Shown here one piece after another: positions 34,610-47,088 of a DNA stretch of 64,000 bases; within the stretch, counting starts at the first letter, position 1; each line of letters begins with the position of its first letter. Below the pieces are notes generated by a model. It saw only the letters and a list, made by a program, of their open reading frames with translations, was not told the origin of the DNA and did not search any database. Made by a program: the position numbers and the translations under genes. The stretch comes from Actinomortierella ambigua (taxonomy: Eukaryota > Mortierellomycota > Mortierellomycetes > Mortierellales > Mortierellaceae). The stretch is taken from NCBI GenBank assembly GCA_016098155.1, contig JAAAJB010000106.1, positions 1 to 64,000 of the forward strand. The letters are read 5' to 3'.

Positions 34610-35275
34610 ATGACTGCATCCTTCACCTCCACCTCGCCATCTCTGCAGAATGACCAACACTCTTCCTCTTCTTCTTCGAATGGACAAGTCACCATTCATC
34701 CCAAGAGGACGGCAGCATCGTCCCCTTCGGCAACCGAGCAGCAACCTCCAAAAACACCAGCCGACCTGGAGAAGGAACGGTGGCAAGAGGCTCACCGGAT
34801 AGCCTGTGAGGTGAGTTGGAGCAAAAAAAAAGAAAAAAAAATAGAGAATGAGTGAGTGAGAGGTAGAGGGCGGAACCCACGCCTATACCTTGTACCCCGC
34901 ATACCTCTGGAGAGGCAGATCAGCTATAGTGAACGATTTAACAACAATGCTCAATGCCCCTTTGCTCATTCCTCTAAAATCTTTCGACATTTAATATTTT
35001 TTTTCTTCTCTAAATTGGTGTGGCAGGGAAACCACAAGTTTTACACGGATCCAAAGACAGGTTACAGCGTGATGACAGAATTGCTTCATCGAGATCGCGA
35101 ATACTGCTGTGGCAATGCCTGTCGACATTGCCCTTATGAATACCAAAACGTCAACGTCTCGCCGGAGGTCAAGCGTGCCAACATTGAACGCGGCAAGCAA
35201 GCCCGGAAAGAACGTGTCGCTCGCGAGGGAAAACGAATCTGGGCAGAAGACACCCAACAAAGTGATTCGGACTGA
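34610..35275 (+). CDS. Small DUF5522 (C1orf53-like) protein with CCGNxCRHCPY motif
   Basis: Two exons (34610-34810 and 35027-35275) give 149 residues. The second exon carries the DUF5522 pattern: a His/Ala helix (RWQEAHRIACE), YTDPKTGYSVMTELLH, then EYCCGNACRHCPYEY with four cysteines. The C-terminus is a basic helix (KRANIERGKQARKERVAREGKR) and an acidic end. Function is unknown; the clustered cysteines suggest metal binding. An in-frame ATG at 34511 could add 33 residues that are Arg/Pro-rich, which might be a mitochondrial presequence. I chose 34610 because the upstream part is biased. It is divergent from the -NDEL gene and convergent with the E2 gene. Confidence 0.75.
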
Positions 35276-35630
35276 TAGATAGGTCTCGAAGGTGTGTAAT
35301 ATAATTACTTTTTTTTTTTAATTTTTTCTCTTGTTTTCTTTGTCAACAATCCTAAAACATCCTCCCTAAAAAAACACTTGCCATGTCAAATGGGGCCTTT
35401 GAAGGAGATCTTTTAAAGATTGTGAAAGGGAGGGGGTCAAAGAATAAAAGCTGGATCTTTTTTTTTTCTCTCACCCTAATTCCTGTGTTGCTTCCCGTAT
35501 ACGGAAAGTACAACAACAATACAAGTAGGTAGGGTAGGGTAGCATGGAAAGTGAGAAGAAAAACAAAAGCAAAGAGCATTTTTTCAAAAACGGTGATCGT
35601 CGTATGAGCTGGCTTTTTTTCCCTTCATCA

Positions 35631-37229
35631 TCAGCTCGATGCTGAAGCTCGTGTCAGCGTCTTGGCCACAAGCAGGTACGCAAACACGAGGAAAAAGGCC
35701 ACCCATTTTTGCCAACCATACGATCGACGACCGAGCGCCACTTGTCCCTGTGCCTGCGCTTGTGCCCCTGCCGCTGCTGTTGCCCCTGTTGCTGCCTGTC
35801 CTGATCCATGCGGACGTGCATGTGCTGCTGTTGTTGTTGTTGTTGCTCCTGCCACGACTGCCCCTGCTACCGGAACTCCAGCACCAGCTTGTCCTGCGCC
35901 AACGGTAGGTCTCCGTCGGACAGCGCCGACCGGTGCTGCAGGTGTTATCGAAGGAGGAGGTGCTGTTTCTGTCGCAGGTGCATTCGGGAAGGCCACATGG
36001 AGAGGCACCTGTTCAGGGGCGACCAGCTCGGGAAAGATCTCTATTCAAACCCACAAAATACAAAGAAAAATGAGCGCAATAAAATTAGTCGATTGGGGAA
36101 TCGAAACTGTTGGGCAGGGGGGGGGCAAGGGTGGTACAACACTAAAATATCATTCTTTGTACAATGCGGAAGAAAACAAAATAGAAGCAAGTTGCAAGTT
36201 GCCTGTGTATTTTTTGTTTCTTACCTCTAAATTTGTTATTCCTCATGTTGAAAGCGTGCGATCGAGCAGCATAGATGGTCTTTTCGTAAGGTGTGGTGAT
36301 AATGCTACCGGTCGTCGACTCTTCCTGAGACTAGAGAAATATGTTGACAAAAAAAAGATATGAGCTTTGTGAGACATTGTCACCTTTACATCTTGTTCAT
36401 CTTTTTTTTTGACTCCTTGACCCTCTCCTTCCTTCTTCTTCTTGTTCTTCCTCCTCCTCCCCCTTGCCGTAGATGATCATCAAAACGAAGACAAAAATAC
36501 ATGTCATGAACTTGTCCAATGCTCAGTTCTCATATTAAAAAAAAAATTACCATGAAACTCAATAAGCCGTTAAGGATGGTTGCCACGCTCCAGCTGGGAT
36601 TCCAGGTGCCTGGATGAAAGTCGGACATGCTCAGACAGAGCCTCGTGTCGACCTGGAAGCGTCCGTTGGGGGTGATCATCCGGATTGATGGAGGTTTGAA
36701 TGGATACTCTGATGGGAAGATGAGTTTACCTAAGCAGCGAGATAGAAGGAGAGAGAGAGAGAGAGAGAGAAAGGTGTCAGGACTCGCCCGACTTTTTTTT
36801 TCTTGTTCCACCACATTGGAGATTCAGCAAGTGTACCTAGGAAGGAAGAGGTAAACATGAATGATAGCCTTTCCTTTCACTTACCATGGTATTCGCCTCC
36901 AAAGTAGGGAGTGGCCGGTGGACCCTTGAGGACATAGTGCCTAAGTAATTCGAGGGCAAATTGCAATTCAAACAAAGAAGACTGTTATGTTAGTCTTGCG
37001 CCTGCCCTGCTGTGGTTCAATGTGTGGAGGCGAGCATGTCCATCGAGTGGAGTGGGGTGGGGGGGCATGTATTGCATGGGGAAGGGGGGGGGAGGTTGAT
37101 GCATTCCAACGTGTAGTACCATTCCAGGATGTTGGACTCGAGTGGCCGAGCATAGAGATAGGCAGGAGGACCCTTCTGGATGTTGATGTATTCTTTGGTT
37201 AGACGCTTGTAAGCACCCTTTGTGGCCAT
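35631..37229 (-). CDS. ubc6: Tail-anchored ER ubiquitin-conjugating enzyme E2 (Ubc6/UBE2J type)
   Basis: Five exons read leftward (37229-37120, 36940-36885, 36729-36551, 36330-36225, 36040-35631) give 286 residues. Ubc6-type E2s work with ER-associated degradation ligases on the cytosolic ER face. The UBC fold is almost fully conserved with UBE2J2: [42 protein letters not shown], and the active-site region [18 protein letters not shown] with the catalytic Cys, lacking the classic HPN motif as expected for this subfamily. A Pro/Ala/Thr-rich linker leads to a C-terminal membrane anchor ([17 protein letters not shown]) ending RASASS. The linker is longer in Ala/Pro/Gln than in most relatives. 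The start ATG gives [10 protein letters not shown], matching family N-termini. Confidence 0.94.
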
Positions 37230-37908
37230 GGCGAGTGAATGTGAGAGTGGAGGAGAGAAATGGGAGAGAGATGAATGGGGCAGAGAGCGGAGATGCAAGG
37301 TCAAGAGGGGAAGGAAGGGGGAGTGAGTGAGGCTGAGTGAGAGTGAGAGTGAGAATGAGAGTGAGAGTGAGAGTGAGAGCAAGGCACACCAAAGGTCCCT
37401 TTTTTATTTCCTGGCTTGGTTGAGAGAGAGAGAGAGAAGTGAGAGTGAGGGTGGCAGCGAGAAAAAGAAAGAAGAGAGAGAGAGAAGAAGAGAGAGATAT
37501 AAAAGAGGCTCGTGGTGTGGGTTCAGACAGTGGTGGACAGTGGTGGTGGTGAGGGAGGGGAGGGGGGGTGCAAACATCCACCCAACCGCAATCCACTCAG
37601 CCCGCTGGGCTGGCAACACTGACTGGCTGGCTGGCTGACTGACTGACCAGAGCGAGACAAGCTTCATCCCCCGCCAAGCCACATTGAAGAACCCCACCCA
37701 GCACCCCCAATCCCCATCTCTCGCGTGTGCCTGACTGACTGACTACGAGCTGATCGACTGATAAAATTGGCCAACTGATTGATCTCCCCCTTTGCCCCAA
37801 GGGACCTTCAGGAGAGAACCGGCCCCCCCCCCAAATCCATATTATATAAATCCAAACATTTTTATTTCTTTTCTTTTCTTGGCAAACACCTCCTCTCTTC
37901 TTCCACTT

Positions 37909-40900
37909 TTATCGCCCACTTCCCATCCAGTCGTCTTCACTGTCCGTGTCGCTTCCTCCTCCTCCACCACCATCATCATCATCATCATCATCATCATCAC
38001 CATAACCGTCATTATCGTGCTGCTGCTCGTCCTCCTTCACTTCGGCAGGGGGCGACTCCAATGGTTCCAAAAGCTCTCGTGCGAGCCGCGCACTCGGCTC
38101 GTGGCCATCCTCATAAACTCCGACCGGAGCCTGCAATGCCATGCGCTCCACTGCTCCTCTCCACACTCTCGAGAGCGCCATCCCTGTTCCTGCGCCTACT
38201 TCTCCACGGTGACCACTACTACCCATGGGTGCCTGCCGCCCTGCCGTGCCCTGCCGGCCTAAACCGGTGTCGGCGTTCGTTCGTGGCAAGAGCAAAAGAC
38301 TTCCTGCCATGCTCCCTTCGCCGCCCAGGTGGTCGCGATCCATGTTGCTCACGCTTGCATATCGACCACGCCCATCCCATCGACGCTTGGAGAAGAGTAA
38401 CAGCGCTGCACACCCAGCTACGCTGATAATACTGCCAAATATCAGCAGCACATGCCCTGCTCGCGACGCCACCACCTCCTCATCCTTTGTATTGGCTATC
38501 GACCCATCCTCGGGGTTGGCAATGGCCTCCATCAAGTTGTCCACCTCTGCCTCGTTGTCTCCACCCGTTGAAGAGGAAGAGTGAGACAGGTCGTCTGAAC
38601 TACTCTTGCCGTTGTCGCCCACCGGTGGATCCTTGGAATCTACTGCTGGTCGATTATCCTTCTCGTTCTCGTTCTTGACTGTCTCATCAGACGTGACAGG
38701 GTCTGGTGTTTTTGTCGTCGGAACTCCTTTCCCGTCCGTTGGCTCCAATTCAATCAGTAGTCGCTCTGGTTCCTCCTGATCCTCGCTCTCATCGTCACTA
38801 CCTCCCCCTGCTCCTGCTCCCCCTCCATTCTCTTGAGCCCCCTCAGCTTCATCTCCTCCAGATGGCAGAGTCGTTCCGTCTCCTTCGTTATGGTGCTGCT
38901 GCCCTGCAACGTCAAGAAGATCAGCCTCGCCCCAAAATTTGATCCTCCAGTCAGTAAATGTGCCCTGAAAATCCGGGTTGATGGTGTCGCGGACCCTCAA
39001 GGCCCATGTGCCGATAACCTCCTCCTCCCAGTGTTTGACCGTCATGAACGTCCAGTCAACAAATCCATCCTTGGACTGGTCGAGCAGGCGTGGTACGCCT
39101 AGATGCGACTCGACCCCTAACGGGCTAATCAGCGTGACCTCGACATCACCTCGACGCTCGTGCGCAATATTGACTGTCACCGTGACATGTTCGAGCTTTC
39201 CCAGCCTCTTCATCGTCGTTGTCTTCCCATCATCTGCCAAGCTAGTGTTCTGAACCTCAAAGACGGCCAAGATGCCCTTCTCATCCTGAGGAATCTCCTT
39301 CTGGACCACCAAGACCGGCGACTCGATAAACACCGGCGGCCCCAGGGTCTTGAACGTCTTGGCGGCCTCGACCAGCGCATAGGCATCCAAGCGGCCATAC
39401 CCAAACCGATGATTAAACAATCGCCCTGTCGCGGTCGGCTTCCAGTCCTCGTCGTCCAAGGACACTGGCTGCGCCGTCTGGACCAACAATGCCTGCACGT
39501 CCCGCCAAGACAGGTCCGGTCGTACGGACAACACCAGCGCAATCATGCCCGCAGCCAGCGGCGCGGCCGCGCTTGTGCCGCCATGGTGCGCAAAGCATTT
39601 GCGGGGGCCGCCAGCATCACAGGTATAGATGGCACTCCCGGCGCCGTTGCTGTAAGTGACGGCGAGCAAGGCCGAGCAGGCCTCTGAATAATAAGCATGG
39701 TGGTTCTGTCGATCGATGGCACCGATGCTGACAGTGTACGGGCTGTTTGTATAGCCATCAAAGTTGCAATCGTCGCCAGCGCTGCCTCCGTTGCCCGTCG
39801 CAAACACAAAGATGCTCCCTTTGCCGAGCCGACCATGCTGAATGCCATTGACGATCGCCTCCTGGACGACCCCCTTGGGTCCGTCCATGCTCTGACCGTC
39901 GTCGGGTGGGCCCCAGCTACAGGAATAGATGTGGTTCTCGTGGAAATTGTAGTTGAGCGCCGCGGCCTCGTCGACGTCCGTGATTTGCCCAGACAGGATC
40001 CGTAGCCCTGCGACTTTGGCTCCGTATGCGACCCCGATACCGCAGAGGTCGTTCCGCGCCGCCGCAATCTCGCCCGCACACCGCGTCCCGTGCAGATCGT
40101 CGGCGAGCCGTGGGAGTGGGATCGCCGTGTTGTCGTTAAAGTCCCATGAACCCTTTGCAAACTAATCGAGATTGGTAAACGGAGAAAAGAGGGGATTATC
40201 GTTTTTTTTAGAAGCTTTCTTCTTCATGGATCATGAGTGCACACTCGAGAAAACAATAAAACGATAGAAAAAAAAAGGACTCGTTACAAAGCTCCCCTTG
40301 AGATCTTGACTATTTGCATCGAGTCCGTCATCGATAATGGCAACATTGACACCGGTGCCGTTGATACCTTGCTCCCAGACCCCTGTCACGTTAATGTCGT
40401 GCCTATTGACGGTATTGTACTAGAAAGATAATTTCTCCGTATAGTTAGATAGGGCGATGTCCTTTTTTGTCCACTCGCGATTCTTTGTCTCCCAGACCCG
40501 CCTTATTACCAGATGCCATTGGTATTTGAATCCGGGGTCGGTGATATTAAGGCGTTGAGCAAGCCCGTCGTCTGGCTGCAGCTCCCCGACTGGCTGATCC
40601 TCGCCCTTGGCCGACTCTTCACTGGATACTACTTTGTCGTGGTCAGTCGATGAAGGTGGCGACTCTTCCTTTTGTCCCTGTTCCTCGATGGTCTCTTCGC
40701 TCTCGTCATCCGAGACAACAACGTCATCCACCTCATCCTCTTCTTCCTCCTCCTCCTGCAGCTCTTCTCCAGCGTCCCTTCCTTGTCGCCGCTCGCGTCC
40801 TTGGCTACCCGCTCCCTTCACCCCACCCTCGACCTGCCCCTTCTCTCTCCCCTCCGCCATGATCGATGATGCAGGCACGGGATCCGGCAACGGGGCCCGC

Positions 40901-42129
40901 TTCTTGATCCGCCACTTGAGTTCCTGTCGCTGAATCGTCTTCATGCTCTGGACGGTGGTGTAGGTCGAATCCCGCTTGGCGAACTTGTCACGGTGGCTGC
41001 TGCTACCATCCTGTTGTCCTTGTTGTTCCGAGGAAGATTCGGACGACCAGCGCGAGGCGGCGGCGGCGTACTGAGCCTTTAGGGCGTGAAACCGCTCCAC
41101 CACAGGGTCCGAGGTCATTTTTAGGTCCTCGAGGTAGCCGTTGTCTGTTGGTGGACGATGGCCCTGATCTTGACCCTGATCGTGATCCACTGCTCTTGCA
41201 TGAACAACAGTAACAACGTCCTCATCTTCTCTCTGATGCTGTTGCTGTTGTTGTTGTTGCCCTCCTTGAATTGATCTTCCCGCCCTTGCTCCTGCTCCTC
41301 CTACTCCTACTCCTACCCCTTCTCCTTTTCCTTCTCCTCCAACGGCGCTCCTGGACCCGTCAACAACAACAAGACCCCGCCTGGCAAGACCAGCTCGTCC
41401 CTGTTGGAGTGGCAGTGGTGAGGATGGCTCATAGTCGTCTCCCTTCTTCTGCTGCTGCTGCTGTTCCTGGTCTGGAAATGTTGGTTTTGGTCGAGAAAAC
41501 AGGAAATAATCCAGAAGCGACCCGACCCTGGACTCGTATTCAAGACCCAGCAGGCGACCGATGGCCTGGGCTTGATCGATCGAGGCGGCGATCCATTGTT
41601 CCATCTCTTCTTGTCCGGCTGGTGTTGTTGTCGATTCTGTCGTTGATGTTGCTTCACCCTCAAGGACATCGTCATGATGATTCTTATCATTGTTGTTGTT
41701 GCTGTTGCTGGTGGTGGTGTAGTAAGGGTGGTGGACTTGGACTTGGCGATGGCCACGATGGTGATGGTGTGTATTGGTATGTGCATGTTCCTTCAAAGAG
41801 TATTCGGATGAAGCAAAGGGCGGACGGTCCAGAGGTAGTTCGATCTGAATGGCATAGTAGTCTCGAAATTGGTGGTCTCGGAGTCGAGTTGGGTGTTGCT
41901 GTTGCTGCTGCTGCTGCGGCAGCGGCGGTGGCGGCTGCTCTGAAGATTGTGCTTGTCGATCTGACGAGTCCCACAAGAATGGGTTGGAGGAGGAGATGGA
42001 CGACGAGGAGGAGACAACGGAGATGGCGGCGGCGAGAGGAGAAGTATGAGTGAGCAGCTCCAAGCCAAGGAGCAGAAGGAACAGTAATGTTGGCATGAGA
42101 TCCCTTGGTGGTGTTGGTGGCGAGGTCAT
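37909..42129 (-). CDS. Kexin-like proprotein convertase, paralogue A
   Basis: Three exons read leftward (42129-40510, 40419-40288, 40161-37909) give 1334 residues, long for a kexin. Kexins cleave proproteins after dibasic sites in the late Golgi. A signal-like segment (MPTLLFLLLLGLELL) is followed by an enlarged, low-complexity prodomain of about 500 residues. The catalytic Asp is in IIDDGLD (about 570), His in [10 protein letters not shown] (about 608), Asn in FATGNGG (about 708) and Ser in GGTSAAAP (about 781). Calcium-site and S1 features such as [12 protein letters not shown] are kept. A P-domain follows (LGKLEHVTVTVNI to TFTDWRIKFWGE), then a Ser/acidic linker, a transmembrane helix (VLLIFGSIISVAGCAALLLF) and a cytosolic tail with an Asp run from (ATC)n at about 37970-38000. 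An in-frame ATG at residue 12 is an alternative start. Its tandem paralogue lies 0.8 kb upstream. Confidence 0.92.
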
Positions 42130-42908
42130 GGTTGTTTTTATCGGATTGCTAGTTGCCTTGTGAGTTCTTCTCCTTTCCCGTCGAGCTTGGAGGATATGTA
42201 CTTGTTCGGAGGAGAAACAAGGGCAACCGGCAGTTACTTTTCTTTAAACTTGATTGGGAAAAAAAAAGGTGCAAAGCGAAAGAAGTACGAGAGGAGAAGG
42301 GAATACACAATATAAAAAAAGAAAGGGTCAGCACGAAAAAAAAGAAGGCTTAGGTTCTTGGGATGTTACAAAGAAGAGTAGGAGAAAGGGGGGGGAGGAG
42401 GAGGAAGGAGGAAGGGAGAGGGGACAGGAGTATTGAGGAGCAACACTGATCGCAGGTTGCCCTGACATGGACCAAAAGGAACATCGCAGCCTCCTTTTTT
42501 TAGGTATGTGTTGAGTGAGCGCATGTCCTCTCTTCGACTACCGCGGTAAGTTTTCTCTTTCCTTTTGACCAGATGTGAGTTGTGCTGAAATGGGGGAAAG
42601 GTGTGCCCGAGGAGGAGGAGAGTGCCCCTTCTTCTCGGTCGTTCAAACCATTCCTCAATATAACCTCCAACATCGAAGGGGGAGATTATTTTGTGCTCTT
42701 GGCAGAAGGGGCCCAAACGAGTAGGGCGGGACGCCGATTTCCGACTCCTGCGGTATGGCGATGACCCCTCTGGTAACCTCGATGTGTGAGTATGAGCCCA
42801 GGGTCTCAACATTGAAACTACTGATGTGTGAGGAACGGCGCATCTCTCTTCTTTTTTTTTTCAGGAACAAAACTATTTTTTTTATTTTATCTCTATGCTA
42901 TATTTTCT

Positions 42909-45900
42909 TTATTGGCGTGCATCTTTGGACTTGACCAATGATGAGAAATCATCCCAGCTCTCGCTACGGAGACCTTCACCATGTTGGCGACTACCATCAT
43001 GGCCATCATTTTCATCCTCGTCCTCGTCATCGTCCTCATAGGGTTGGGCGCCAGCGGCACCTTCAAAGCTGCTATCCTCATCGTTCACCTCCTCGCCACT
43101 CGAAAAGGGGCTCGAGGTTTCTCGCAGCTTGGACGAGGCACCCACCGCTGCCGCTGCTGCTGTTGCCGCTCCTGCTACTGTAAGTTTGCCGCTACCACTC
43201 TGATCGGCATCATCCAGATTGCTACGGTCAAAGAGAATACGATGGTCTCCTCCTTCGTTGCCGTCCTCAAACTCGTCCTCACTCTCGCCAAGCTCATGTG
43301 TTGGCAGTGTATCAAACTCGTACTCGCCTCGGCGGTGGACGCCCAACAGTCCACCACGTTGGTCTGCCTCCTCGTCATCCATTCTTCTATACATATTCTT
43401 GGAGTTCTTGCGATGACGGTACATCACCACCAGAGCCGTGCCAATCGCGATAATCATGCAGCCAAACATGACATAGACGAAGGGGCTAACGTCGCTCTTG
43501 TCTGCCTCTTCAGACTCTGAAGGCTGCTTCTCGGGGGTCGGCTCGGGCTTCGGTTCAGGCTTGGCCTCCTCGCCGGTACCAACAATCTCACCATGAAGAC
43601 CCAGTTTCCAGTTCTGGAGGACACCAGTCGCGCTTTCATTCTTGCTGTCATACACCGTCAATGTCCAAGTTCCAGTTGCCGGCTCGTCCCTATGATTTTT
43701 TTTTTTTTTTTTTTTTGGAAGAGGATGAGTGAGACAGTCAGAACATTTTTTACAAAGCAACAAAGCATCTTTCCAAAAAAAAAAATAGGGTATTCACTTA
43801 CCAGTGCTTGACAGACATAAAGGTCCAGTTTGTGAATCCGTCCCTCGAGTCATCATTTGGACGCGAGACACCCAGTTCCGAGATGACACCATTGGGACTC
43901 CTCAGATGCACAACCACATCGCCTCGGTTTTCGTGCTTAATGTTGACCGTCGCCGTAACGTGTTCCAGACGTCCCAACTTGGCCCCATCCAGATCCTTCT
44001 GTGTCACTGTCACCGTCGACACTAACCCCGCCGCGCTATGGGGAATCTCGCCATCGACCGTCGCCACCTTCGACTCGAACGTGACCTGCGGTTTCACAGA
44101 TACCCAAGTCTTGGCTGCCTCCACAATCGCGTAAGCATCCATGCTGCCATAGCCGTACTTGTTGTTGAAACGACGTCCTGCGTACGTATCGGACCAGTTG
44201 GGATCGTCCACATCGATGGGAATCGCTGTCTGGATCGTGATGTGTTGAATGTCGCGCCAGTTGAGCTTGGGGCTAAGGTGTTGGAAGCGGAGGAGGAGAA
44301 GGGGAGGGGGAGGAGTTAAGAGAAGGGAAAGGTAAGGATTTTCTTCTTTCTTTCTGGATTTATCAAGGAAGCCAAAGATAGAGGGGGATGAGAGGTTGTG
44401 CAAATTCATATTGGACCGCCTTCCCACTTACTTGGCCTCCAGGGCGAGAGCGTAGATACCGGCGGCAATCGGGGCGGCAGCAGATGTGCCACTGTGGCGA
44501 TCGAAGCAATTTCGCTTACCAACATCACACGTGTACTAAATTTCCATTCACAACAGACGAAAGGAAATTAAGGAGAATAGGTGAGCTTCTCTTCTCGCAT
44601 GATACAGCAAATCCCCCTTCCCTTCTCTTCCCTGTCAATACCATGGACAACATCAACATCAACAACAGTAACAAAAGCAACTTACAATATAACTGTTATC
44701 TCCAGAACTGTAGGTAACGGCAAGCTGAGCCGAGCAAGCCTCCGAGTAAACCGGGTGCTGGTTCTCGCGCGTGATGGCGCCGATGGAGACGGTGTACCGA
44801 CTGTTGGTATAGCCATCAAAGTTGCAATTGTCCCCGGAGCGTCCACCGTTGCCCGTGGCAAAGACAAAGATGCTGCCGAGACCACCACGTCCGTTGGTGA
44901 CACCGTTGATAAAGGCGTCCAGCAACACACCCGCGGGTCCATCCATAGCAATACCGTCGTCCTTGGGTCCCCAACTGCACGAGTAGATCTGGTTCTCCTG
45001 GAACTTGTAGTTGATCGCCTCGGCCTCTTGCGCATTTGTAATCTCGCCCGACAGGATACGGATTCCGGCCACCTTGGCATTCCATGCAACGCCCACACCG
45101 CAGACATCGTTCCGTACCGACGCAATTTCGCCCGCACACCGCGTACCGTGGTTGTCGTCGTCGAGCCGTGGCATTGGAACTGCGACACCATCGTTAAAGT
45201 CGTACGAGCCTTCTGCAAACTAAAATAATATTTTTTTGTCCAACAATACCAAAATGCACAAAAATGAAGAGAGAAACCAGAAAGAGAAACAAAACAACGT
45301 GTAATTAGCAATTCCTCCGAACATTGTACATAACCCATCCATAATATCAAAAGGTAACACCAGCAATTGAGACATACAAAGTTGGGTTTGAGGTCCTCGC
45401 TGGTAACGTCCAGACCGTCGTCGATGATGGCCACCGTAGCACCTTTGCCCGAAATGCCTTGAGCCCAGACACCGGTGACGTTGATGTCGTGTTTGGCTTG
45501 CACGCTGTTGTACTAAAAATGGAGTGAGAAAGAGAGCGAGCGAGAGAGAGAGAAACAGTATCATCAGAAACATTGCATCCGGATCTGGTAAAATCTCGAG
45601 GGAGAGGGGGCTCGTTCGTTGTTGCTGTGTTCGGATAGGTCAGTTTAAGGAAACATTGTGTCCTAATGTCTATTTTTTTTTGGGCGACCCACACGCAATG
45701 AACACAACACTCTCCTCCCCGGAGGCTGGCTGAAGGTAGAACACATTCATGTTCCATAAAAGGATTGGAGAGAGGGGGGGGGGGAGGAAACACAGATGAT
45801 GAGACCGGCGCAATGCCTCAAGACAAAAAATAGGTCGGAAAAAAAAAAAGAGAACGGCGATCCAGATGAACTGGCGTGTTCGGAGAAGGGGAGGGGGTCA

Positions 45901-46677
45901 GGGACAGGAGAACAGGGGGAAAGGAGAGGCTGGGCAAGTCTATCTTGAGAATGATAGATTAGATAAACCTCCCGGCCGGGGGCCGTCTACCCAAAAAAAA
46001 AAAAAAAAAGTACTTACCAAGTGCCACTGGTTCTTGAATCCTGGATCTGTGATCCCGAACTGGGTCGCTACTTGATCGCTGGTCGCTGGTGGTGCACCTG
46101 GTGCCTGGCGAGGCTCCCAGGGCAGCACTCGTTTGAGGCGCTGCCGGAGGACCTGCTTCTCAATTGCGCCCAGTGGATGATGCTCATCTTCATCCTGATG
46201 TCCTGATGACGAAGTCGATGATGATGAAGAGCCGCCTCGCTTGCTCAGGGACTGTTGCCAGAATGCCCGCTTGAATTCATGGTATCGTCGAACCACATGG
46301 TCCTCCTCTACCTCCTCTCCATTGGCAGCTGCAACTGATGCTGCAGCAGGCAGATCTGCATGGAGCCCATGCAACGACGAAGAAGCAACTCGCTTCTCGA
46401 GAGCCGACCTTGGCGAGCGGAAGAGATGGTAGTCCTGCAATTCGCCGACCTGGCCCACATGCTCGATGCCCAGACTCTTGGCCAGCTCCTGCGGGGTCGT
46501 CGCTGCCTGGTCTCTCAGCTGGATCGTATAGTAGTGGTGGTCGTCGTGGTCGTAGGCATGCGGCCGTGTGCTGTCTGCCTGCTGGCGCGATGCTGTGGTA
46601 GCTGCGGCAGCAGCGTTGGCCAGTGATGACGACGCAGCCAGCGCGATCGCCGATAGAAGAAAGAGAGTGGGCTTCAT
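42909..46677 (-). CDS. Kexin-like proprotein convertase, paralogue B
   Basis: Six exons read leftward (46677-46018, 45512-45378, 45219-44686, 44535-44432, 44272-43802, 43689-42909) give 894 residues, a normal kexin size. The signal peptide is [22 protein letters not shown]. The prodomain ends in a dibasic-rich stretch ([10 protein letters not shown]). Catalytic residues are Asp in IIDDGLD (about 250), His in [11 protein letters not shown] (about 289), Asn in FATGNGG (about 389) and Ser in HSGTSAAAP (about 461). The P-domain ([13 protein letters not shown] to [13 protein letters not shown]) leads to a Pro/Glu linker, a transmembrane helix ([20 protein letters not shown]) and an acidic cytosolic tail. 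It shares its first two intron positions with paralogue A (after QWHL and after the Asp-site exon) and has three further introns that A lacks. Given its compact prodomain, B looks like the conventional Kex2 orthologue. Confidence 0.93.
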
Positions 46678-47088
46678 GTGGAGAAGCGGGACTTTCGTCA
46701 ACGAAAAGAAGAAGAGGGGATCAGATACAAAGGTAGACGAGAGAAGAGTTGTGAAAGACAGAACCAACAACTAAAAAAGAAGGGAAGGGGGTGGGGGAGG
46801 AGCAAAAGAACAAATGCCAGGGACTAAAAGAGGAGTGATGCGGAAAAGACAGCGAATTAGAGGATGGCAAAAGCGGGTTGAATGCATGTAATGGCTCGCT
46901 CAATAAAAAGAGAGTTTACGTTACAGAAGAAAGAGGAGAAATAACAAAAAAAGGGCCCACACTCAGGCACCCAACCGTGATATATTGTGAGATTGGTTGT
47001 ACCGACTGAAACCTTCATATCATATTATATTTGAGAATGGACAAAAAAAGTTGTTCTATTATGAGTAAGTACGTTACAACAAACTACA

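Noticed and set aside
37969..38262. Poly-His/Ile plus-strand frames near 38 kb
   Set aside because: The ATC repeat read on the non-coding strand; the coding strand gives the kexin A tail with an Asp run.
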